Shown: one piece after another, positions 26,016 through 34,708 of the stretch
Layout: the number at the start of each line of letters is the position of its first letter
How positions within the stretch are numbered: position 1 is the first letter of the stretch
Assembly (NCBI GenBank): GCA_900539455.1
Contig: UQCD01000003.1
Location: 62,001-126,000, forward strand
Direction: 5' to 3'
DNA from: an uncultured Eubacteriales bacterium
GTDB lineage: Bacteria; Bacillota; Clostridia; Lachnospirales; Lachnospiraceae
DNA length: 64,000 nucleotides
Notes under the pieces: generated by a model
Databases searched by the model: none
What the model was told of the DNA's origin: nothing
What the model saw: only the letters and a program-made list of their open reading frames with translations
Made by a program: the position numbers and the translations under genes

Positions 26016-27167
26016 CTACCACAGCTTTGCATATATATCAAGTATTGCCTTTTTGTCTACTTCCTTGATTGTATTAGCTGGGCTTCCACTTGCCAAAGCA
26101 TCCTCTGCCATTTTGTTCATTGCGTCAAAGAATTTCTGTTTATCAATTCCATACTCTGCTAATGTAGGTATCTGACACTTTCTGCAAATCTCCTCTAAGG
26201 CATATATAAATGACTGTGCCGCCTGATTATCTGTGGTCTCATTGGTAGCACTATCTATTGCTCTGGCTATCGCAGCAAATCTGTCATAGCAGCCATCAAG
26301 AGCATAGGATAAACATTCCTTAATAAGCATTGCATTTGAAATGCCATGAGGCACATGGAACATTGCACCAATAGGTCTGCTCATACCGTGGACTAAGGTA
26401 ACTGATGAATTATTTATGCACACACCAGCCTCGTAAGCAGCTATAGACATTTCCTCTCTTGCCTTCATATTATTGCCATCATTGTATGCAATAGGAAGAT
26501 ATTTGAATATTCTTTTAATTGCTGATAACGCATAAGTATCAGTAAGTGTATTTGCTTTTCTTGAGGTAAAAGCCTCTACTGCATGGGTAAGCGCATCCAT
26601 TCCGGTTGCTGCTGTTACTGAAGGTGGCGCAGTCTTAGAAAAAGCCGGGTCTACAATAGCGACATCTGGTAATAAATCATCGCCCTTTAAAAGATACTTT
26701 GTGTCTGTGCTGCTGTCAGTTACGCATAGAAATTTTGTAGCCTCTGAGCCTGTACCTGCTGTTGTTGGAATTAATACTAATGGAGGAAAATTACCAGCTA
26801 TTTCCCTGCCTGCATATTCTACAATATTGCCATTTAAGGCAGCCATTGCCTGAATTGCCTTAGCACTGTCCAAGGGACTTCCACCACCTATACCAATACA
26901 AAAATCGCAATTATTTTCCTTATAAAGTCTTACACCTTCATTAATCATTGTATCTGTAGGCTCTCCTAATATTTCATTATATAGATAATATTCTATTGAA
27001 GCCTCATTTAAAATATCTGTAAGCTGTTTTACAATACCAGCCTTTGTAACATGCTTTCCACTTACTATAAAGGCTTTCTTACCCTGCTTACAAATAAGCT
27101 CCTTACTTGCATTGAAAGCTCCCTCGCCCATCATTGTTCTTTTTGGTGATGTAAACAAATTTGCCAT
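26016..27167 (-). CDS. Iron-containing alcohol dehydrogenase
   Basis: 383-residue group III (Fe-dependent) alcohol dehydrogenase. The NAD-binding motif IGIGGGSPLDSAKA is near residue 94. The metal site is spread over TGMDALTHAVEAF and the HG...HVPHGISNAM block. It is last in the catabolic run of genes. A natural role would be reduction of a semialdehyde made by the aminotransferase encoded upstream, giving a hydroxy acid, but this is inference; it may act on a simple aldehyde. Confidence 0.93.
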   Translation of the reverse strand: MANLFTSPKRTMMGEGAFNASKELICKQGKKAFIVSGKHVTKAGIVKQLTDILNEASIEYYLYNEILGEPTDTMINEGVRLYKENNCDFCIGIGGGSPLDSAKAIQAMAALNGNIVEYAGREIAGNFPPLVLIPTTAGTGSEATKFLCVTDSSTDTKYLLKGDDLLPDVAIVDPAFSKTAPPSVTAATGMDALTHAVEAFTSRKANTLTDTYALSAIKRIFKYLPIAYNDGNNMKAREEMSIAAYEAGVCINNSSVTLVHGMSRPIGAMFHVPHGISNAMLIKECLSYALDGCYDRFAAIARAIDSATNETTDNQAAQSFIYALEEICRKCQIPTLAEYGIDKQKFFDAMNKMAEDALASGSPANTIKEVDKKAILDIYAKLW

Positions 27168-27252
27168 AACTTTTTCCTCCTATATTCCTTCCTGTTTTTC
27201 CCTCAAACCTTATCTAATCTTTAGAATTTTTTGTCTGAGTTCCATCTGTTTT

Positions 27253-27708
27253 TTAATTTCTTCCTTTTCCTGTAATACTAACAGGTGTAATTTTATATAC
27301 ACCAACCTTCTCAGTATTTGAGGCATATTTTTTTCCACTTTCTAAAAAGTCCTTAGAATACTTATTTATAAGGTGCATAAGAATTGGGAATTTGTCCTCC
27401 TTTATCTCACTTACAGTTCCGAAAACTATTACACTTTCATAATCCATAGAAAAGCTTTGTGAAAGCACCTCTGACTTTCCTACAACTGTAAAGGATACCT
27501 TGTCACAGTATTTCATATTTTCGTACTTGTGACCTACCTCCTTTGCACAATGAAAATAAATGCAACCATCCTCATAAGCATAATTAAGGGGCACACCATA
27601 AGGATAACCGTCCTTACCTATGGTAGAAAGTACACCATAGGTACCTTCCTTTAAAACCTTATCAATTCTCATCTGTGAAATAATTCTGTCTTTTCTTCTA
27701 ATCTCCAT
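27253..27708 (-). CDS. Pyridoxamine 5-phosphate oxidase-family flavin protein (NimA-like)
   Basis: 151-residue split-barrel flavoprotein. I start at the ATG at 27708, where AAAGGAGTAGCT is the ribosome binding site; the longer in-frame start adds 18 basic residues with no site. The family opening MEIRRKDRIIS, GVLSTIGKDGYPYGVPLNYAY and IYFHCAKEVGHKYENM are those of the 5-nitroimidazole-reductase (NimA) and related PNPOx-like proteins. It probably binds FMN or F420-like cofactor and may detoxify or reduce a small aromatic. Position between the M20 hydrolase and the dehydrogenase suggests shared transcription. Confidence 0.86.
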   Translation of the reverse strand: MEIRRKDRIISQMRIDKVLKEGTYGVLSTIGKDGYPYGVPLNYAYEDGCIYFHCAKEVGHKYENMKYCDKVSFTVVGKSEVLSQSFSMDYESVIVFGTVSEIKEDKFPILMHLINKYSKDFLESGKKYASNTEKVGVYKITPVSITGKGRN

Positions 27709-27750
27709 AGCTACTCCTTTCCTATTTTTATAGCTTTTGCCAATACACTT

Positions 27751-27776
27751 ACTTATAAGCAAGGCTGCTTTATAAG
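27751..27776. repeat. Hairpin between the hydrolase and flavin protein genes
   Basis: Arms ACTTATAAGCA and TGCTTTATAAGT flank a 3-nt loop. There is no clear U-run, so this may be an mRNA-stability or partial-attenuation hairpin. Confidence 0.5.
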
Positions 27777-27800
27777 TATAGTCTAGTCAAATCTATTTAA

Positions 27801-29066
27801 CTAGAATTCCTTATCAGCCTTCAAAACCGCATTCAACATTACCGTTGCCGCACTTGTACAATGCTCTGGTTTTGCATATTCCTCCTCACAATGAGAAAGT
27901 CCTGCCTTTGTCTGAACAAATATCATTGTGGTTGGAAGCATATAGGCCACAAACTGTGCATCGTGGCCAGCTCCAGAATGGATATATTCGTAAGATACAC
28001 CTGTTTCCCTTGCTGCTTCCTCTACATATGAAACCAGCTTTTTATCCCAATAAACAGTATCTCTGTTCCACTGCAGCTTTGTCTTACAGGTGCAGCCTGC
28101 CCATTCCTTTTCCTCTAAGTCTTTAATAATCTTTTCAACCTCTTTTAGCTTTGATTCATCTACATATCTTGCATCAATAGAAAAATCTACATAATCAGGC
28201 ACGCAGGTATGAACATTTGGATGGCATACAATTTCGCCAGTTGTATATACAAGACCTTCTATTCCCAGCTTGTCAATTTCCTCATGTAAATAGCAAATAG
28301 CCTTTGAGGCTGCAAACAGTGCATCCTTTCTTTTTGCCATAGGAAATGTTCCTGCGTGGGTAGTCTGTCCATAAAAGCTTATTCTGTAATTAAACATACC
28401 TAAAACACAATCAACAACTCCTATATCCTTTCCGTCCTCCTCAAGAATTGGTCCCTGCTCAATATGAGTTTCAAACATACAGCAGGCATTTTGCCTTGTA
28501 ACTCTGTTTTCAATTTTACCTTTAAATCCAGATTTTTCAAGAGCCTCGCCGAATGTAGTTTTATTATCTAACACGCTTTTAGAATTAAGCATATCCTCCT
28601 TTTTAAAGTTTACTCGTATATCCTCTGGAAGATAATCGTAGCACAAAACTCCTGAACTCATCATAGCAGGTGCATATAAAGAGCCTTCCTCATTAGTCCA
28701 TATCATTGCCGTAAGAGAGTGCTTATGTTCTATTCCTTCCTTTTCAATAGTTTCAAGCACCTCCATTGCCGATATAACACCTAAAATTCCGTCATAATTG
28801 CCACCGTTTTTTACTGAATCAGCATGAGAGCCCATCATAATACTTTTTGCGTTTTCATCAGTTCCCGGAAGAGTTGCATATACATTTGCCATATCATCTA
28901 TGCTTATAACAGCTCCTATAGCTGTCATTCTCTTTATAAATTCATTTCTCGCCATAATAGCCTCTTTAGAAAGAGAATATCTTGTAATACCACCATTACC
29001 TGTTGCCCCAAATCTTGAAAAGGTTTCTATTTTATCCTTCATTCTTTCTAAACTGCATGAATACAT
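27801..29066 (-). CDS. Zn-dependent M20 amidase (N-carbamoyl amino acid hydrolase / allantoate type)
   Basis: 421-residue peptidase-M20 family hydrolase. The dinuclear metal motifs are GSHADSVKNGGNYDGILGV near residue 78 and WTNEEGS near 120, with FETHIEQGP and HSGAGHDAQ later. This set is that of the hydantoinase/carbamoylase and allantoate amidohydrolase branch, not of carboxypeptidases. It would cleave a carbamoyl or ureido amide from an amino acid. The ribosome binding site AAGGAGATGAGC precedes the ATG. In context it may release the amine that the class III aminotransferase uses (inference). Confidence 0.88.
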   Translation of the reverse strand: MYSCSLERMKDKIETFSRFGATGNGGITRYSLSKEAIMARNEFIKRMTAIGAVISIDDMANVYATLPGTDENAKSIMMGSHADSVKNGGNYDGILGVISAMEVLETIEKEGIEHKHSLTAMIWTNEEGSLYAPAMMSSGVLCYDYLPEDIRVNFKKEDMLNSKSVLDNKTTFGEALEKSGFKGKIENRVTRQNACCMFETHIEQGPILEEDGKDIGVVDCVLGMFNYRISFYGQTTHAGTFPMAKRKDALFAASKAICYLHEEIDKLGIEGLVYTTGEIVCHPNVHTCVPDYVDFSIDARYVDESKLKEVEKIIKDLEEKEWAGCTCKTKLQWNRDTVYWDKKLVSYVEEAARETGVSYEYIHSGAGHDAQFVAYMLPTTMIFVQTKAGLSHCEEEYAKPEHCTSAATVMLNAVLKADKEF

Positions 29067-29078
29067 ACGCTCATCTCC

Positions 29079-30713
29079 TTAGTCTTTATATACTAATTTT
29101 CCGTCAATATATGTTTCTTCTACCTGTATATCCTTTAAATGGTCTACCGGACTTTTTAAAATATCTTCCTTCAAAATAATAAAGTCGGCTAATTTCCCAA
29201 CCTCCAGACTTCCTTTTATTTTTTCATCGAAGCTGGCATAAGCACCATTAATAGTAAACATTCTTATTGCATCCATTAAAGGTATTCTTTGTGAAATACC
29301 ACATTCCACACCATTTACAATATCCTTTCTAGCCACAGCACCCCATATACCAAGCATTGGATTTACCTCCATACAAGGTGTATCTGCACCTGCTGCCGCT
29401 ATAATTCCATTATCCACATACCATTTATGGGAAAACATTCTTTCCACCCTATCTCCATAGTAGACATTGTAATCCTTTGCGTTAAAGGCTACTAAGCCCG
29501 GATTACTAATAGGGATAATTCCCAGCTTTTTTATTCTCTTTAATAACTCCTCATTAATTAATGCACAATGCTCAATTCTAGGTCTTGCATCCTCTCTTGG
29601 ATATTTAGTAAGCACCTTTTCTATTGTATTTACCATTTTTTCTACTGCATTGTCACCTATACAATGGGCTGTTATCTGAAAGCCTGCAAGATGTGCATCT
29701 GTAAAGATTTTAACCATTTCCTCCTCTGTCCAGTTAATTATCTGTGGAAGATTTGGATTATGGCTATAAGGCTCTTTTGTGGAGCAGGAAGGTGCGCTGC
29801 TGCTGCCATCAATTAAAAGCTTGGCAGGTCCCAGCTTATAATGCTCATTACCAATGCCTGTATGTAGTCCGGTTTTAATATGCTCATAAATAAAATCTCT
29901 AATAGAATATTTACCTAACATTCTATATATCATTTCATATACTCTTATTTTTACATCTCCCTTTAAGCAGGCTGTCTGCAATACCTTTACAAACTGTCCA
30001 CCATAGGCACCTGCATCGTGTACGCTGGTTATTCCGTATTTAACAAACATATCATTACAAAGCTTATATGCCTCTAATAGCTTTTCGTCATTATAGGTAA
30101 TGACAGAATTCATATACCCAAAGCCTTCCTCCTTAACTAAGCCTGTAAGCTCGCCGTTCTCGTCTAAATCAAGCTCTCCCGGCTGGAAATTCTTTGCACT
30201 TTCCTTTGTCCAGCCAACCATTTCTAATGCCTTGCTATTACATACACCTGTATGTAAATCAGCACGCACACACCAAACCGGATTATCTGGCGCTACCTCA
30301 TCTAAATCTTTATAATTTGGGTGGCGAAGCTCCTTTAGCTTATTCTGGTCATAGCCTTGAAGAATAATCCATTCTTCTTTTTTTCTGACCTTAACCTCTC
30401 TTTTTATAATTTCCTTAATGTCCTCTATAGACTTACATATTTTGTAATCAATAGGAATAACTATATTGTTAAGCAAAATGGCATTTAGCATAAAATGGGA
30501 ATGTGCTTCAACAAAGCCGGGCATTAAGGTTTTTCCAGAAAGATTAGTTACTATGGTTTTTTCGCCAATGTAAGGAGTTATTCCTTCATCATTTCCTACA
30601 TAAATAATCTTATTATCCTTAACAGCCATAGCTGTAACTATTTCATTTTCCTTATTTACAGTAATTACACTGCCATTAATAAATGCAAAATCAGCAAATA
30701 AATCTATCTTCAT
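29079..30713 (-). CDS. Amidohydrolase family protein (YtcJ-like)
   Basis: 544-residue metal-dependent hydrolase of the amidohydrolase 3 family. The metal-binding HxH is in FVEAHSHFM near residue 72, with later His residues in ITAHCIGDNAV (about 350), IEHCALI (about 383) and AAGADTPCMEVNPM (about 446). The N-terminal beta-sandwich and C-terminal GKLADFIIL, EETYIDGKLVY strands complete the fold. YtcJ-type proteins act on N-substituted amides or formamides, but the substrate is unknown. It starts 13 bp upstream of the M20 hydrolase gene and 14 bp after the oligopeptide ATPase gene. Confidence 0.87.
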   Translation of the reverse strand: MKIDLFADFAFINGSVITVNKENEIVTAMAVKDNKIIYVGNDEGITPYIGEKTIVTNLSGKTLMPGFVEAHSHFMLNAILLNNIVIPIDYKICKSIEDIKEIIKREVKVRKKEEWIILQGYDQNKLKELRHPNYKDLDEVAPDNPVWCVRADLHTGVCNSKALEMVGWTKESAKNFQPGELDLDENGELTGLVKEEGFGYMNSVITYNDEKLLEAYKLCNDMFVKYGITSVHDAGAYGGQFVKVLQTACLKGDVKIRVYEMIYRMLGKYSIRDFIYEHIKTGLHTGIGNEHYKLGPAKLLIDGSSSAPSCSTKEPYSHNPNLPQIINWTEEEMVKIFTDAHLAGFQITAHCIGDNAVEKMVNTIEKVLTKYPREDARPRIEHCALINEELLKRIKKLGIIPISNPGLVAFNAKDYNVYYGDRVERMFSHKWYVDNGIIAAAGADTPCMEVNPMLGIWGAVARKDIVNGVECGISQRIPLMDAIRMFTINGAYASFDEKIKGSLEVGKLADFIILKEDILKSPVDHLKDIQVEETYIDGKLVYKD

Positions 30714-30727
30714 ATTTTCTGCCTCCT

Positions 30728-31741
30728 TTAATACTCATATAACAGACAGGAAACTGTATGATTTTCATTAATATCTGTATATGTAGGTGTTGCATATTTA
30801 CAGTCATCTCTTGCCATAGGACATCTTGTATGGAAAGGACAGCCACCAGGTGGGTCAATAGGAGAAGGAATATCTCCCTTTAACTCAATTCTCTTTTTCT
30901 TTACGGTAGGGTCTGCCTCTGGAACTGCTGATAACAATGCCTGTGTATATGGATGCTTAGGATTGCTAAACAATTCCTCTGTAGGTGCTACCTCAACAAT
31001 ATGTCCTAAATACATTACTGCAATTCTATCTGATACATATCTTACAACGCTCATATTATGTGATATGAAAAGGTAAGATACATTCATTTCCTTTTTTATG
31101 TCAGCTAAAAGATTTAATATCTGTGCCTGAATAGAAACATCAAGTGCTGATACCGGCTCATCACAGACAATAATACTTGGATTTAAAATAAGTGCCTTAG
31201 CTAAACCAATTCTTTGTCTCTGTCCGCCTGAAAATTCATGTGGATACCTGTAATACTGGTCTTTTCTAAGTCCTACCTTTTCCATCATATCAAGTACCAT
31301 TTTTACTCTTTTAGCCTTATCTTTTTCAATTTTATGTATAATAAGTGGCTCTTCAATTAATTCACCAACTGTCATCTTTGGATTAAGTGAGGTGTATGGG
31401 TCCTGAAAAACCATCTGTAAATTCTGTCTTTCCTTATTAAGCTCCTTATTGGAAAGCTTAAAGAAATCCTTTCCCTTATAATAAATTTCCCCACTTGTAG
31501 GAGAAATAAGTCTAAGTACTGTTCTGCCTGTGGTGCTTTTGCCACAGCCCGACTCTCCTACCAGACTAAAGGTTTCATTTTCCTTAATGTAAAAAGAAAC
31601 ATCATTAACTGCTTTTACAGTTTTTGCAGCAACTCTCATTTTGGAATCAACTACAAACTGCTTATTTAAATGCTTAACCTCTAAAATAACCTTATCCTCT
31701 GTATATCTTTCCATAGGTGTTTTATTATCGGCTTTACTCAT
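30728..31741 (-). CDS. Peptide-type ABC importer ATPase (OppF/DppF)
   Basis: 337-residue ATPase of a peptide-type ABC importer. Walker A VGESGCGKSTTG, signature YPHEFSGGQRQRIGLAK, Walker B SIIVCDEPVSALDVS, and the switch His in FISHN are all present. The C-terminal oligopeptide/HPY domain includes GDIPSPIDPPGGCPFH and three Cys in CPFHTRCPMARDDC. It is paired with the OppD-type ATPase 17 bp upstream, so the transporter uses two distinct ATPases. Confidence 0.93.
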   Translation of the reverse strand: MSKADNKTPMERYTEDKVILEVKHLNKQFVVDSKMRVAAKTVKAVNDVSFYIKENETFSLVGESGCGKSTTGRTVLRLISPTSGEIYYKGKDFFKLSNKELNKERQNLQMVFQDPYTSLNPKMTVGELIEEPLIIHKIEKDKAKRVKMVLDMMEKVGLRKDQYYRYPHEFSGGQRQRIGLAKALILNPSIIVCDEPVSALDVSIQAQILNLLADIKKEMNVSYLFISHNMSVVRYVSDRIAVMYLGHIVEVAPTEELFSNPKHPYTQALLSAVPEADPTVKKKRIELKGDIPSPIDPPGGCPFHTRCPMARDDCKYATPTYTDINENHTVSCLLYEY

Positions 31742-31758
31742 ATCTTTCCACCACCAAT

Positions 31759-32748
31759 CTACATATTTTTAATTGTTTCAAAATTGTGGCATCTTACTTT
31801 CCTGCTCTTATCAATATTTGTAAGCTCAGGGGGAGTAGTATGACATTTTTCAGTAGCATAATTACATCTTTCGCAAAATCTGCAGCCTGCACCCTCCATA
31901 CCAAGTGCCGGTACTGTACCCTTAATCATATAAAGCTTTTCAGCCTTATTGGTACTAAGTGTAGGAATAGATTTTATAAGTCCCATTGTGTATGGGTGCT
32001 TTGGATTTTCAAAAATATCCTTAACATTTCCCTCCTCGACCACCTGTCCTAAATACATTATTATTACTCTCTGACAAACCTGTGCTACAACGCCTAAATC
32101 GTGGGTAATAAGCATTATTCCCATATCCAGCCTTTTATTTAATTCAGTAATAAGTTCAAGAATTTGTGCCTGTATAGTAACATCAAGTGCTGTTGTAGGC
32201 TCATCTGCTATTAAAAGCTCCGGCTCACAGCTAAGTGCCATTGCTATCATTGCTCTTTGTCGCATACCCCCTGATAATTCGTATGGATAACATTTTATTC
32301 TCTTTTCCGGTGCAGGTATTCCTGTAAGTCTAAGCAGCTCCTCTGCCTTTTTGTAAGCATCCTTTTTGCTCATCTTCTGATGCAGCATAAGAGTTTCTGA
32401 TATTTGGTCACCTAAGGTATAAACTGGATTTAGGGAGCTTAAGGCATCCTGAAATATCATTGCAATTTTATTACCTCTGATACCCTGCATCTGCTTTTCG
32501 TGAAGCTTTAACAGGTTTTCGCCTTTAAATAAAATCTCGCCCTGATAGGTTGCCAGCTTTTTTTCATCATATAAACGCATTATTGACTGGGAGGTAACGC
32601 TCTTTCCACAGCCAGATTCACCAACCACCCCTAGAATTTCACCTTTATTTACACTAAAGCTTACTCCATCAATGGCTGTAACAGTTCCTCTGACAGTTTT
32701 AAATGTAGTCTTTAAATTTTTTACTTCTAATAATTTTTCTGCTTCCAT
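31759..32748 (-). CDS. Peptide-type ABC importer ATPase (OppD/DppD)
   Basis: 329-residue ATPase with Walker A VVGESGCGKSVTS, signature CYPYELSGGMRQRAMIAMAL and Walker B ELLIADEPTTALDVT. The C-terminal extension has four cysteines in CRFCERCNYATEKC. This spacing (Cx2Cx2Cx6C) resembles the [4Fe-4S]-binding tail of DppD-type proteins, so an Fe-S cluster is plausible; this is inference. It lies 38 bp after the OppC-type permease. Confidence 0.93.
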   Translation of the reverse strand: MEAEKLLEVKNLKTTFKTVRGTVTAIDGVSFSVNKGEILGVVGESGCGKSVTSQSIMRLYDEKKLATYQGEILFKGENLLKLHEKQMQGIRGNKIAMIFQDALSSLNPVYTLGDQISETLMLHQKMSKKDAYKKAEELLRLTGIPAPEKRIKCYPYELSGGMRQRAMIAMALSCEPELLIADEPTTALDVTIQAQILELITELNKRLDMGIMLITHDLGVVAQVCQRVIIMYLGQVVEEGNVKDIFENPKHPYTMGLIKSIPTLSTNKAEKLYMIKGTVPALGMEGAGCRFCERCNYATEKCHTTPPELTNIDKSRKVRCHNFETIKNM

Positions 32749-32785
32749 TGCCTAAACCTCCGTTTCTTAATCCGTTATTTACGCA

Positions 32786-33652
32786 TTAGTTTGATTTTGG
32801 ATCTAATACATCTCTTAATCCATCACCTAAAATATTTATTCCTAATACTGTAATAATCATTGCAATACCAGGGAATATTGTAAGCCACTTAGCTGTAAAT
32901 ATTGCTTCCTTGGCATCATATAAAATGTTGCCCAGACTAGGTGCAGGAGCAGGAATACCAGCTCCTAAAAAGCTAAGCGAAGCTTCAAGAATAATAGCTG
33001 TTGCAAAAATGTATGTACCCTGAACAATTACTGGGGACATTATATTGGCTGAAATATGCTTAAATAATATTCTAAAGGAGGAAGCACCCTGTGCTCTTGC
33101 CGCCTCTACATATGTATTTTCTCTTGCTGCTATAGTTGCACTTCTTGCAACTCTTGCAATCTGTGGTGCATATACTACACAAAGACTAATAACAACACTT
33201 TCAATATTAGGTTTAAAGGCTGACATAAGTGCTATTGCCATAAGGATTGGAGGAATTGACATAAATGCCTCGCAAATTCTCATTATAAAGTTATCTAATT
33301 TTTTAAAATAGCCTGCTATCATTCCTAATATCATACCGACTACTACTGTTATAAGTGTAGTTACTGAGCCAACTATTAAAGAAATTCTTATGCCATATAC
33401 AATTCTTGCAAAAACATCTCTGCCCATCTTATCTGTTCCAAAAATATATTCGCTGCAGGGTGCTAAATATCTTTTGGTAATATCCATTTCATATGGACCA
33501 CCAGGACATATAATATTTGCAAATACTCCGAAAAAAACAACTATTACTGTAAGAATAAGTCCAACTACTGCCATTTTATTTTTAAAGAAAATCTTTAACT
33601 TAAGCTTTCTTCTTTCTTTTATAGCTTCTTTTCCTATTCCATTTGCTTTCAT
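32786..33652 (-). CDS. Peptide-type ABC importer permease (OppC/DppC)
   Basis: 288-residue permease with a cytoplasmic N-terminal KEAIKERRKLKLKIFFKNKM segment, then six transmembrane helices. The family motif FGTDKMGRDVFARIVYG (around residue 71) and the EAA loop EAARAQGASSFRIL with the downstream GAGIPAPAPSLGNIL are complete. It forms the membrane channel with the OppB-type partner immediately upstream (19 bp). Confidence 0.93.
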   Translation of the reverse strand: MKANGIGKEAIKERRKLKLKIFFKNKMAVVGLILTVIVVFFGVFANIICPGGPYEMDITKRYLAPCSEYIFGTDKMGRDVFARIVYGIRISLIVGSVTTLITVVVGMILGMIAGYFKKLDNFIMRICEAFMSIPPILMAIALMSAFKPNIESVVISLCVVYAPQIARVARSATIAARENTYVEAARAQGASSFRILFKHISANIMSPVIVQGTYIFATAIILEASLSFLGAGIPAPAPSLGNILYDAKEAIFTAKWLTIFPGIAMIITVLGINILGDGLRDVLDPKSN

Positions 33653-33671
33653 GTATATTCACATCCTTTCC

Positions 33672-34625
33672 TTAAGCTTTACCACCAACACGAATTCTTG
33701 GGTCGATTACACCATATAACAAATCTATTATAAAATTGATTACTATGTATATAAGACTTATTGTAAGCACCAAGCCCTGAATCAATGGATAATCTCTTTT
33801 TAACACTGCATTAACTACTAACTGTCCCATACCCGGTATATTAAATAGAGTTTCTATTACTGCTGCGCCTGCTACCAGATAGCCAACACTTTGTCCTAAT
33901 ACTGTAAGTATTGTGTTAAAGGCATTTCTAAAAGCGTGCTTAAATAAAACCGTTTTCCCACTAAGTCCCTTTGCCTTAGCAGTTTTAATATAATCCTGAC
34001 TTAAAACATCTATCATTGATGATCTTGTAATTCTTGTAAGAAGTGGAGCCTGTGTTAATGCTAAGGATATAATTGGAAGCACTAAATATCTGAAATGCTC
34101 ACCTGCACCATCTGCAAAGGTTTTGTAACCTGATACTGGTAATATTCTTAAATCTACACCGAAATACAAAATCATTAAAAGACCATATATAAAGCAAGGA
34201 ACTGACAAGCCCAGAAGAGCAACTGAGCTTATTCCTAAATCTGCTCCTCTGCCTTTATGCTTAGCAGCAAGAATACCACAGGGAATGGATATAAGTATTG
34301 CCAACAGCTCTGCATAAAAGGATAATTCAAGAGTTGGTACAATACATTCTCCAATAGCCTCTACTACTGACTGCTGTCTGAAATATGAATCTCCTAAATC
34401 TCCGTGAAGTGCATCCTTTATCCAGTTAAAATACTGTGTTATCAATGGATCATTTAATCCTAATTCTTCTCTTAATTGATTAACCTGCTCTTCTGTTGCA
34501 TCTGAGCCTAACATATTGGATGCCGGGTCACCTGCTGTATTATGAGTTAAAAAGAAGATAAATAATGATAAAACAAATAGTGTTACCACAATACTAATTA
34601 ATCTTTTACCAATGTATTTTCTCAT
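33672..34625 (-). CDS. Peptide-type ABC importer permease (OppB/DppB)
   Basis: 317-residue permease with an N-terminal helix, GDPASNMLGSDAT periplasmic loop and six helices. The EAA loop YIKTAKAKGLSGKTVLFKHAFRNA and FNIPGMGQL are family motifs. It follows the binding-protein gene by 83 bp, across a stem-loop. Confidence 0.93.
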   Translation of the reverse strand: MRKYIGKRLISIVVTLFVLSLFIFFLTHNTAGDPASNMLGSDATEEQVNQLREELGLNDPLITQYFNWIKDALHGDLGDSYFRQQSVVEAIGECIVPTLELSFYAELLAILISIPCGILAAKHKGRGADLGISSVALLGLSVPCFIYGLLMILYFGVDLRILPVSGYKTFADGAGEHFRYLVLPIISLALTQAPLLTRITRSSMIDVLSQDYIKTAKAKGLSGKTVLFKHAFRNAFNTILTVLGQSVGYLVAGAAVIETLFNIPGMGQLVVNAVLKRDYPLIQGLVLTISLIYIVINFIIDLLYGVIDPRIRVGGKA

Positions 34626-34650
34626 ATCTTCACCTCATTTCTAGAATACT

Positions 34651-34686
34651 TAGGGCTGCCCACCAAAGCTTAGTGCAGCAGCCCTA
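34651..34686 (-). promoter_or_regulatory. Stem-loop between binding-protein and permease genes
   Basis: Arms TAGGGCTGC (34651-34659) and GCAGCCCTA (34678-34686). The U-run is poor. Such hairpins often protect a binding-protein mRNA and give more binding protein than permease. Confidence 0.55.
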
Positions 34687-34708
34687 TAGTAATTATTTCT
34701 TTAAGCTA

